Below, one piece after another: positions 43,386 through 55,300 of a stretch of 64,000 nucleotides of DNA. The DNA comes from Euleptes europaea (lineage: Eukaryota > Chordata > Lepidosauria > Squamata > Sphaerodactylidae), in the NCBI RefSeq assembly GCF_029931775.1, contig NC_079318.1, positions 31,944,159-32,008,158 on the forward strand. Direction: 5' to 3'. Every line of letters begins with the position of its first letter. Position 1 is the first letter of the stretch. The notes beneath the pieces are model-generated. The model did not search any database. It was not told the DNA's origin and saw only the letters and a program-made list of their open reading frames with translations. The position numbers were made by a program, and so were the translations under genes.

Positions 43386-46300
43386 GTGAGAGAGAGATCT
43401 ATAGGTGGCCTGGCGAGAGCGATGAGAGTGCACGTGTGGATGTCCAGGTGTGTGAGAACACGTGGTTTTTTTTTTTTTTGAGAACTTTCCCTTTGCGCAG
43501 CTCTTGGCAGGCGGACGTTTAACAGGTTGATTTTACCAAGCATTGAAGATTCACATTGGGAGAGATTTCTGCTTGTTATATTGCTGTTAAAGGTGCAAAG
43601 ATCCTGTTTACAAAGTATGGTTGCCAACCTCCAGGAACTAGCTGGAGATCTCCCACTATTACAACTGATCTCCAGCCGATAGAGATCAGTTCACCTGGAG
43701 AAAAGGCAATTGGACTCTATGCCGTTGAAGTCCCTCCCCAACCCCCTCCTCAGGCTCTGCCCCCAAAGGCTCCCGCTGGTGTCGAAGAGGGACCTGGCAA
43801 CCCTATTACAAAGAGATGATAACTCAAGTGACAGAAAACAGGTTTAGTTTCTGGGTGTGAGTTCTCTGTAGTGTGTGAGATGTGGATTTTGTGCCTCGCT
43901 TCTGTTTTTTGGAAGGCAATGTAGTTAAGTAATATGGCATGTGTTTGTGCCGAAAGTACCAGGTCCAGTTCTGGCATTTCTGTTTTCAGGGTCTCAAGTA
44001 GGGGGCTGTTGCGAATGACCCTTCACACCTGAGACCCTGTAGAGTACGCTAGAACAGACCATGTTGGACTACATGGTCCTTTGGTCCATTGTTCTGGTAC
44101 TCTCTAAGGCAGCTTAATGGATCTATAATCTTGTGTAATTTTGGGTGCCCTTATTTAGTGAATGCCCTGATCTGTATAGCCCAGGCTAGGCAAATCTTGT
44201 CAAATATTGGAAGTTGAGCAGAGTCAGTCCTGGTCAGTATTTGGATGGGAAACCACAAAGAAATACCACGGTCTACGCAGAGGCAGGCAATGGCAAACCA
44301 CCTCTGAATGTCTCTTGCCTTGAAAACCCTATGGGGTTGCCATAAGTTGGCTACAACCTGACAACAACAGCCAGTAGTTCTTATTTTCAAGCAACTTTCT
44401 TTCATTGGTTTTGTACAAAGAGTCTTCTGACATTTTAAAGACAAATACTTTTATCGTGGCAGAAACTTCTGTGATATTTTTATTCGTTAAAGCCCGTGTG
44501 GTTTTAAACTGCAGAAGCTTGTGTTGCAATAAATTGTCCTAAGATTGCTAGTTGTTTTTGTTGCACAGAGGCTACCTGTTCTGATTTCTCAGGTGGTCTT
44601 GTCAACATACTGCACTTCGACAGTAAGAAGAAGATTTGGTTTTTATTCCCTAATTTTCTCTCCCTTTAAGGGGTTTCAAAGTGGCTTACAATCGCCTTCC
44701 CTTCCTCTTTCCACAACAGACACCTTGTGAGGTAGGTGGGGCTGAGAGAGTTCTGAGAGAACTATGACTGGCCCAAGGTTACCCAGCCGGCTTCCTGTGT
44801 AGGAGTGGGGAATCAAACCCGGTTTTCCACATTAGAGTCTGCCGCTCTTAACCACTACACCACGGTGGCTCAAGTGGGATTTTTGGCAAATGCAAGAAAC
44901 CTCTTGCGTTGAATAACATTTGAGTTGTATGCTTTTCTTTCATGAAGGACTGGAAAGTAGTGAGAGCAGCAGAGAAGTAGATAACTCATTGAGTACCTTC
45001 TGTTTCTTTGGTGCAAGCATGTGACTTGGCTGCCCTTCTACTCTTGTGTCTGCTTTGCTTATTGAAATCCCAACATGATGTGAAGATGATTGACTACCTT
45101 ACACCTTACAATTGTTCTCACTGGTGTATACTAAATACAGAAAAGCTTACTGTTCTTTATCTCTGACTTAAGTTACTCAGCTCCTTTGTTACTAGACTCC
45201 TTTCTTGAGGTGCTCTACCCCGCCCCCCCCCGTATATGTGTGGTTTGGACTTTTTATCAAGTATGCGATGCCTGGTAATGTAGTCTATAAACATATTATT
45301 GAGATGTCATTCTTTTGTTTTATGCAGCAAGATTATCTCATGCTTGCTGCTTTGGATGAGACTGAAGAACTTGAAGATGGTGGCAAAAAAGGATCAATCG
45401 ATGATCTAAAGCAAGGTGAACTGGAGGCTTTTGTAAAATCCTTGGGCGTGAGCAGATATTCTGAGAAATTGCAAGTGGTGGAAGAAGAGGGAACCACTGT
45501 GGAAACAGAAGGAAAGCTACAGAAGAAAGTGAAGCAAAAGAAAGCAAATGTAACTGCAACAGGAAAAAAAGAAAATCAAGTGAAAGAAAGCAAAGGGAAG
45601 ATACAGCTGGGTAATGCCAAAGACAGTAAGAAATGCCCAGTTCCCTGTAGAGATGAGAAAGAAAAGGAAGAAGAAACCTTTCACTTTCATGAGCGGCAGA
45701 TGCTGCTGATAAAACCAGGAGGCAAATGGTATGATCTGGAGTATACAAATGAATTTTCTGCTGAACCCCAAGATCACTCTCTTGTTTTCAAGTATAAGGC
45801 CTTGGCAGAAAAGCTGTACCAGCAGGAGGCTGACCTCTACAAGAGCAAAAAAGATATGCAGAAGCGATCATCTTCTGCTTGGATGAAAACTGTAGTGTCA
45901 TCAGGTACTCTTGCAGACCGAATGGCTGCTATGACTCTTCTTACTCAAGATGCTGCTGTCCACTCCCTTCATTTTATAGAGACTTTGGTGAATATGATCA
46001 AAAAGAAAGGCAGCAGAAGACAGAGTTTAATGGCCATGGATACATTCAAGGAGCTTCTCATGACACACCTTTTACCGGATAATCGTAAACTGCGCACTTT
46101 CTCTCAACATCCTTTTGGCACTCTGGAAAAGATTTCAAGCGGCAACAAGGATTCGAGGGACAGACGCCTGATACTGTGGTACTTTGAGCATCATCTGAAG
46201 CACTGGGTGGCTGAATTTGTGCAAGTGCTGGAAGCTCTGTCTCATGATCCCTTGACGGCAACGAAAGCTCGTGCGCTTGCTGTGGCTCATGAACTTCTCT

Positions 46301-49300
46301 GTAACAAGGTAGAGGAAGAGAAAGCTTTTCTTGTGCAGCTGGTCAATAAACTGGGAGATCCTCAAAACAAAGTCGCCACCAAAGCATCTTATCTCTTGGA
46401 GACTTTGCTTCATAAGCACCCTAACATGAAAGGAGTGGTGTGTAACGAAGTGGAAAGGCTTCTCTACCGATCAAACATTAGTCCTAAAGCACAGTACTAT
46501 GCAGTTTGCTTTTTGAACCAGCTGGTCCTTAGCCATGAAGAGAGCGAGCTGGCTAATAAGCTCATCGCCCTCTATTTCTCCTTTTTCGGCTCTTGCGTCA
46601 AAAAAAAAGACGTGGAGTCCAAAATGCTTAGTGCTCTCTTAACAGGGGTGAACAGAGCATATCCTTACGCTCAGACGAGTGATGAAAAAGTAAAGGAACA
46701 GATGGATACTTTGTTTAAAGTGTTGCACGTTGTGAACTTCAACACCAGCATCCAGGCCTTGATGTTGCTGTTTCAAGTGATGGATTCTAACCAGACAATA
46801 TCCGACCGATATTACACCGCTCTGTATAAGTAAGCATTAGATGGGTATCGATGTATCCGTCAAATATAATTTTGTGGAAGAATGGCTGTTTTTTACATGG
46901 TGTGTGTGTGTTTTAAGTTGTGGTAGAATGGAAACTTCACTTGGGTCGCCTCTGCATACCCAAAAAAGCTGTGCTTCCTTTAAGGTTGTGATGCTTCTAG
47001 ACTGTTGATTATGAAAGCTTGTCCCTGTTAGTTTTTAAGGTGATGCTTGTATCTGTGTGCTGCTCTTCCAGAACCCTCCTACTGATTATCTAGTGAGAGG
47101 AAAGAATCTTATGCTGAACCAGCATTTTTCTTCCTTTCTCTCAATGCGTTCCAGCCAACGATTCACACATCTTGTATTTATATAAGTCAGGGGTGGGGAA
47201 CCTTTTTTCCGCCAAGAGCCATTTGGATATTTATAACGTCATTCACGGCTGTACACAATGAGCAACTTAAAAATTAGCCGACCAAGCCCCAAGCAGGCAG
47301 CTGCCCCAGATTACCCCCCCGGGTGCTGGCAAGCAGGCAGGCATCCAACCGGTGATGCACTTAATCACCTGGTGGCAGAGGATGGTCGCCAGTCTTAGAT
47401 CCTTCTGAGCTAGAGATCTGCCAGGACCCAAGAAGGGCCCAACCAAATGATTTTGCAGGCCTTAAACGCCCCCCGGGCCTGACGTTCCTCACCCCTGATA
47501 TACAGTATATACTCGGGTATAAGCCGACCCGAGTATAAGCCGACCCCCCAAATTTGAGGCCAGAAAAGGGAATTTCTTATTGACCCGCGTATAAGCCGAG
47601 GGTCAATAAGAAATTCCCTTTACCGGCAATGCTGCGCTCTAAAATGGCGGCCGCCATTTTAGAGCGCAGGGCCCCTGCCCCAGGTCGCCCTCCCGCCGGC
47701 TTCCGGGCCCTCCCAACCCACCCCAACCCACCCCGACCCCAGTGCCATCCAAGGGGGGGAGGGGGAAGAGCCCCTGAACCCCCTACTTACCTGAAGAGGC
47801 GGCGAATCGGCGGCGGCGGCAGCGGTGCGGCCTTCCTGGGCTGGCAGGAGGCCCTTGCCGGCCGGAGGAAGGCGCCCAGCCGCGTGGTCGTCGTCGGCGC
47901 GGCCGGCGGGGGCCTCCTGCCTGCGCAGGCAGGCCCCTCCCGGCCAGAGGGAGGCGGCCAGGCGCGCGGCCAGCGGCGACGTGGCCGGTGGGGGCCTCCT
48001 GCCTGCGCAGGCAGGCCCCTCCCGGCCAGAGGAAGGCGCCTGGGCCGGGCGGCGGCGGTGATGGAGGTAAGTTCCCCCCTCCCTCCTCCCTCCTCCCCCC
48101 TCCCCCCTCTACCGTATTGACCCGCGTATAAGCCGAGTTCGGCTTTTTCAGCCCTTTTTTTTGGCTGAAAAACTCGGCTTATACGCGAGTATATACGGTA
48201 AGTCATCAGTTGTGGGAGCAGGAGTTAACTCAGGATTGTTCGTTGCTTATATAAGCCCTTTTTGTGCACAGTATTTAAAATCTAGGTTTTTATTCTTTTA
48301 AAGCAGATGCCCACTTTTAATGGAGATAGGCAAGATGAACTATTGTGCATCAATAGTACTAATCAATTTCTTGAAAACCGGACATATCTCTTGATTTTAT
48401 CTAATTTTATTGATTTCTTTAGCCATTGCTTATAAGCTACTTGGAAAATTCTACTAATAACTGATTTTAATGTTTTAAGTATTTTGGCTTCTGCTGTAAA
48501 TCCAATTAAATAGTTAGAGTGAATTAATATTAAGTTAATACTGATAACTGTATTTTTTTTTTTGTAGAAAGTTGTTGGACCCAGGATTAACTCTGTGTGC
48601 CAAACAGTCAATGTTCCTCAACCTTCTCTACAAATCTTTGAAGGCTGATATTATATTGCGGCGGGTGAAAGCTTTTATCAAGCGACTGCTTCAAGTCACC
48701 TGCTCACAAATGCCCCCATTCACCTGTGGCACCTTGTACCTTGTATCTGAACTTTTGAAAATAAGGCCAGGCTTATGGGTGCAACTTCAGGATCATGTGG
48801 TATGGTGTCACTTTGCTTTCTCTGGTTGTTGATTTTGTTAAAATCTTCTGCTTCTAATTTCACTTTGCCTTACAAATGATTATTTTCTTGAAATAAATGG
48901 TTTACTTCAGTGTAAGAACTATCCAACAATTTTTAAAATTTTTACTCTCTTCAAGTAATTTCACAATAAAAAGGCATTTTGTTGTGATGGGGTGAATTCC
49001 AGAGACACTGGTGGAAATGGGCAACTTGCTCTGTATTGAGTGGCACCACTGGAAAAATTCCAGAGAGGAGGACTATGTGTCTATGTGCTGACCTGCAGAT
49101 TTTATTGGGTAACTCAAAGGGCGGTGGGGGTGGGGGTAAGAAAAGAAAAACCTTATATATGGAAGTATCACTGTCAATTAAAAAATCTAAAATTATATTC
49201 CCAAAACTTTAAGCAAATTATAAACATTAAAAATTGCATCAAAATACATCAGTCTTTGATTACATAAATAGGCACATTCCCCTAGTGTTTAGAAACAAAG

Positions 49301-52300
49301 ATTGATGTATTTTAATGCATAGCTTTTACTATTTATAATTCAATTAAAGTTTTGGGAATCTAATGTTAGATTTTTTAAATTGACAGTTATAATGCCAAAC
49401 ATAAGGTTCCTCCCTTTTTTCCAACGCTTTTGGTTACCCGGTCTGTTCTGGGTAGAAATTCCCCCTCCCTTTTTCCATTCATTTTCAGTGTTTGCACATT
49501 TGTTTGCGCATAATTCACAATATACCCTTTTTCTGTGAACACGGTAGTTACCCAGCTACTTATGGTGGACAGGTTTCACACCTTGTGAACATCATGCTGA
49601 GAGTATAGAGCCATAATGTGCAGTGCCTGGTTTTTGACGCTATTATTATGATGTATTTTTCTGATACTTTGGTATATTATTACGATCGCATTTTTCAGCT
49701 TTGTATAACTATTTGGGCTACAAGCTTTTCCAGAAAACAAAAGCCAATCCTGGGATTAAGAAGATTGTAACAAAACCTTTCAGGCACCCTGAACGTATGT
49801 TTGTGCACAATACTAGACAAAATACCGTATATTCCCCGTGTATAAGCCGACCCGTGTATAAGCCGAGGTGCCTAATTTCTCCCCAGAAATGGGGAAAAAT
49901 TAGGCACCCGCGTATAAGCCGAGGGTCGGCTTATAACCCCCCCCCCCTTGCAGGCTTACCTGACCGGGCTCCTGTCGGTGGGAAGCGGCGGATCCGGCGG
50001 GGGCGGCCTTCCTGCAGCTGCAGGAGGCCCCCCCAGGCCACTCCTGGCGGCGGGAAGTGGCGCGGGCCCGGTGAGGGCGGCTGAGCGGCCTCCCTGCGGC
50101 CACAGGGGCCCTCTGGAGGCCGCTCCCGGCTGGGAAAAGGTGGCGGGGGCGGCTGAGTGGCCTCCCTGCGGCCACAGGGGTCCTCTGGAGGCCGCTCCCG
50201 GCCGGGAAAAGGCGGCGGCGGTAAGTTCCCCCCTCTTTCCTCCCTCCCCCCTCTACCGTATTGACCCGCGTATAAGCCGAGTTCGGCTTTTTCAGCCCTT
50301 TTTTTGGGCTGAAAAACTCGGCTTATACGTGAGTATATACGGTATAATAAATTAGTAGGTTTAACCCCTTCATGGTATTACTTGCTCTTTTGAAGTAATT
50401 TTCCATCTTTCCTTTCCAGTTATCTTATTTTGCACCTTGAGCAAGTGAAGGTATGATGAGAGGAGAGAAATTGCCTTTCTGTGATTTATATCTCTTGTTG
50501 TCTTGTGAGCTTGCTCCAATAAGAAAATGTACAGTTGCCACCAGAGGCTTAATTAATTTTATTTCCTAGGAATCGGACGATGAGGAACATTTTCATGACC
50601 TTGAAGAAACTGAAGAGGAGGAGGCAAAACTTATAAATGTAGAGAAAGGAAATAAAAGAACGGCGGAGTCTGTGAAACTTCATGACTCAGGTTCAAGAGC
50701 TTCTTGGGTCCATCACCAGAACTTATCAGGTAAAAATAATTGTAAACTTCCAAGCTTGGTCTGGGAATCACTGTAATGATGGGGGTTCCTAATAGCATGT
50801 CTTAATACTGGCAGACTTTTCATTTGAGGGATATCACTCAAGGGCGACCTCACTAACCCAGCATTCATTTATGAATGTGGTTGAAGGAGGCAAGTGGAGG
50901 CTTTGTGCCAAATTATTTGGATGTACCTTTAGTAGATAAGAGGACAGGAAGCCACTGTAGCTGCTGCGGTACTAACCTCTCCCTAGAGAGATGCACTTCC
51001 TTAGAGTTCCGTCATTGCCTCTCATTGTTTATCACTTCTGTAGTACTCTTGTGAAACATGCTTTAAAGAAATCCACATTTTGTTCATTTTATCAAGTTAG
51101 GCTGCTTTTACTCCCGGAACGAGAACTGAAGTTGACAGATGTTGGGTGTGAGGGAAAGTGAGTCTAGCTCTCCAAGTCCCTGTTCTGAACTCTATGTGCT
51201 TTAGCACACGTTCATGTACCCTGCTTCACATTTGACATCTGATAGTTTTGTGGAGCAAGCAGGGCATTTCCCTTTTTATTATAAGACAATGAGCTGCTGA
51301 CCTGCATTAGTTCCTGCTGTTTAAACCATGGGCATTAAGAGATTGTGTGACAAAGGTGCAAAACTCATACCGTTACATGGGCCATAACAGAGCCCAACTG
51401 GAGCTAAGTTGGTTGCCCTGCAGTGGTGCCAGGCTCCATCATGACCCACAATAGAAGTATGAGGTGAGACATTTCCCAGGGGGGTCAGAACCCCACCGCT
51501 CACCTGTTCCCCGGATAGAGAGGTGCATTCTGGATCTCCCCTCCCCCCCGGAAACTTCTTTGTTGCATTCAGAAGCTTGTCTTTCAGTTGCAAGCCCCAG
51601 AGATGCAGCAGAGAAATTTCCTGTGCGGGGAGGGGTGGAGAGGTGTTTCCCCAACCCCAGATTTCCGCATTGTACCTTGGGGGCTCTCAGATGAAACTCA
51701 ACCCCCTGGAATGCGAAAGAAGAATGGGAGGATGAGGTAAATCAGAATGCCGTTTGCATTCTAATCCCCTCCCCACAGAAGCTTCTTCTGGGATTCGGCC
51801 AATTTTTTATGGGGACAGAGGGAAGGGGTCAGAATGCGGCCGCCTAAGTGGGAGTCTGTGTTCTGATCCCTTGGCTGGGAAGGCCCTTGCCAGGTCTCTG
51901 GTGGGAGTGGACTTTTCAGGTATGCAGGGGAGGGGAGGGATCAGAATGCCAAATCTCAGATGGGAGTCAGTGTTCTGGCTTGGACTGCATGTTGCCCACC
52001 CCAGTTGCATAAAATCTGAGCACCGCATACAGCTTCTGATACACCCTTGCGTTGGTACTGCAGGAACATCTCTCAACTGTTCAGTTAGCAGCTGGCACCC
52101 CAGTTTAAACATGCTTATCTTTTTGCGTTTCAATCGTTTTTCCCCCCAGGTGGCAAGAACCTGGATGGCTATGACCCGTTACATCGAAATCCTTTATACT
52201 GTGGAGCAGATAGGACAAGCTTTTGGGAACTCAAGAAGGTACAATTGTTAATATTTTCATGGAGAAAGAGTTCACCAGGAATTAAGATTTGCCTTTAATA

Positions 52301-55300
52301 AGACGGAATCTAACCTTTGCACAAACTTCTTTTTAATGGCCAGTGGTTTTAGCAACCCTTTTTCAAATGCTCTTATTTTATTGTATACATTTTACATACG
52401 TTTATTTTTAAGGTGAGATTAGCCTTTTTGCAGTAGAGTTTTAAATAGATCTGAAATCCCATTGTCTGAAATTGTGAGCTTATCACTTCTAAGCATGATT
52501 TTTCCCAGTGGAGCTTTTCCTCAGCTAACTCCTCATACTGTATATTTATTTTAAAATGTAATATTTACAGCAAGATCTGAGTAGCTCTTAACAGGATGGC
52601 TTTTATTTCTCCAGCTTTCAGAACACTTTCATCCATCCGTGGCCCTTTTTGCAAAAACCATCCTAGAGGTGAGTTGAATTTCTTCTGTTTTCAGCACTTT
52701 GGTTGTGTTCTAGCATGACCCTTGGCGCATGCCTTGGAGATAGCCTGTGCATAGCAGGGCTTGGGTCCTTCCTTTTTCCAGACACAAGGGGAGGTGAAAG
52801 TGAATGGTGGCATCGTTCTCTGATCGGTCATCCCACCCCTCCCTTGCTGAGAAGCATCTGGTGTGGGGGTCAGTATTTTGCAACCCCGAAGTGGCCCTTT
52901 AAGTCTCCTGCTTTTAAAGAAGAGATGGGTCTTTCTGATTGTTCTCTCTGGCCATGTATGCAGGGTCAGTTTTGATGCTCCAAGCTCTTTTTTTTTAAGT
53001 GCGACCTTTAAAATGCCTATTCACGGTCCTGACTCAAAAGGAGAAGTTTCATCCTCCCCACTCTTCCTTCCATTAGCAACTGCCCATTCACTTGGCTGTG
53101 ATTTTGCATGCTTCCTTGAGGAAATTTTTCGAGGCAGGGGTGGAGCAAATGCAAAAGGTCGCCTTAAAGGGGCTCTTGACAGTTCAGAGTGAAAATCTCA
53201 AAAAAATATGTGGGGCGCTCCAGCCTGGAACACGCTGCTAATTATCAAGCATAAATGGCCTCTGTGTTATTTTGTCTGTTCTCTTCCTTACCAGCTGGGT
53301 GGTGCTCTGAAGTCCCCCTCACCATAACTGTGGGAGGAAGGGCAGATGACTGGACTGTGGCGGCAGTGGGCAAGAGATTTAAGGGGGCTGTTCTGATAGT
53401 TGCTACCTTGCAATTGGCCCCTTTTCTTTTACCTCTTCTGTACCCGATCTTCAAGATTTCATCCCTCAGTATCATGACCTGTCTATAAACATATCCGTCT
53501 CTTACACCTTTTCAGTCCATGTTTTATTTTGCACTGTGAATTTTGACTTTCTTTCAGGGGAACTCCATTGAATACTCAGGTGATCCTCTACAAGATTTCA
53601 CACTAATGAGATTCTTGGATCGTTTTGTGTACAGAAATCCCAAAGGCCATAAAGGCAAAGGTATGAAGCTTGTACATTTTTTGTTGATAATATGCAGCTA
53701 CCTTACGCCGTCAGAGCACTGGTCCACCTAACTATGTGTTTCCCAACATTTGCGACTTGAGATCTTTTAACTGGAGGTGCCAGGAAATGGACTGGGATTT
53801 TCTGCTTGTGCTCTGTCACTCCATAGGCCTGCTGCAAATGTGTGTGATATGTGTAGAAGGTGCAGGTGAAAGATAGTAATTTTTTAATCACCTCTTGACT
53901 TTCTGCTGCAGAGAACACCAGCAGTGTGGTGATGCAACCGAAGAAGAAACAGTCCATGAGTAACATACGAAATCTTGTTGGTAAGTGCAGATATTTTATT
54001 CATTTGTACTCTAATCACAAATACACCGTCTTATCGTAATCCCCATCGGGTTTACGAGAAATTCTTTTAAAAATTTCACACTGGGGATGAAAGGATTTCC
54101 ATACAGGGAGCAATCCTAAGAAGGCCTACTTGGAAGTAAGGCCCATGTTACTCTGTGGAGATTATCTCAGGCAAGTTTTTTTAGGATTGCAGCCACAGAT
54201 GCCTGTTGAGTAGCTCACCTTTCTTTTTGTACACATTTGGATCAGTGCCATAACATCATTTTATTGTAACAGCTGAGTTATAATAAACAGGAAAAAAATG
54301 ACCCTTCAGGGCTTGTGCAAGCACAATGCATTTCATTCTGGGGAAAGATGGGATAAGGGATCCTGATGGCCTTCACATTATATTTCCCTTCTTAAAGTGT
54401 ATTGGCTTATTTGTTATTTGAACAGGCAACTTGGGGGGTTCCATGATGCTTATTTATGCTGCCTCTATTAGAAAATCATAGAATCATAGAGTTGGAAGGG
54501 ACCACCAGGGCCATCAAGTCCAACCCCAATGATTCTTAAGCCTTCATTACAAGGTAGTTCAGAACTTTTCCGGTTTTCACATTCAGATCATTACTGTTAT
54601 TAAATATTTGACTATAAAACACCATTAAAATAAGCTTCCAAAGGAGGTCCATGTTATAATTGTTAAAACGTGTAAGAGACTGATGAAGAGTTAACTTTTT
54701 AAGGAATATCCTTAGTCATGACGCAAGATTAACAGCAGCATCATCCTAATGTAGTAAATACTTAAAAATACAAGGGTGTTTTCTAGGGGTGGGGCTGGAA
54801 CTTCTCAACTTTCTATTTCTAATCCATGTTCCCAAGATATCCTGTGACCACATTTCTTCTGCCTAATTGATTTAAGACAGAAAACCTCTTACCAGACTAG
54901 ATTATATAATGGACTGTATGTTGTTTTTGAAAGTTATCCAGGCAAAACTGCCATTTTGATACAAAGGAGCTTGTGATCACAATCACTGGTTTGACTTTAG
55001 GTGCTAAGAACATGAGAGGTAGTGTAGCATATAGGGGTGTTGGTCTGGGGCCTGGGATAACTGGGTTTGAATCCCCACTCGTGCCATAGAAGCTCACTGG
55101 TGACCTTAGGCCATCACATCTCTCAGCCTAACCTACCTCACAGAGTTGTCGTTTTGAGGATAAATTGGAAATACAGTGCAGGAAATTTGAATGACTTTTA
55201 TTGCAATTTCGTGTTGGTGAAACAGCTACGATGTCTTTTATTTCTAGTGAACAGTCAGGAGTTTCTTGCACAAGATGAAAGCCAAATCCCAGTAGATGAA

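Noticed and set aside
45338-45777. Minus-strand frames opposite CEBPZ exon 2
   Set aside because: They are antisense to a conserved coding exon and have no domain of their own.
47629-48206. CpG-rich open frames read as an Arg/Pro-rich host protein
   Set aside because: They lie wholly inside the TA-flanked element and are GC-rich in several frames on both strands; no domain is visible.
51440-51960. Extra CEBPZ exon in intron 4
   Set aside because: Exons 4 and 5 join in frame without it and it has no similarity to CEBPZ.
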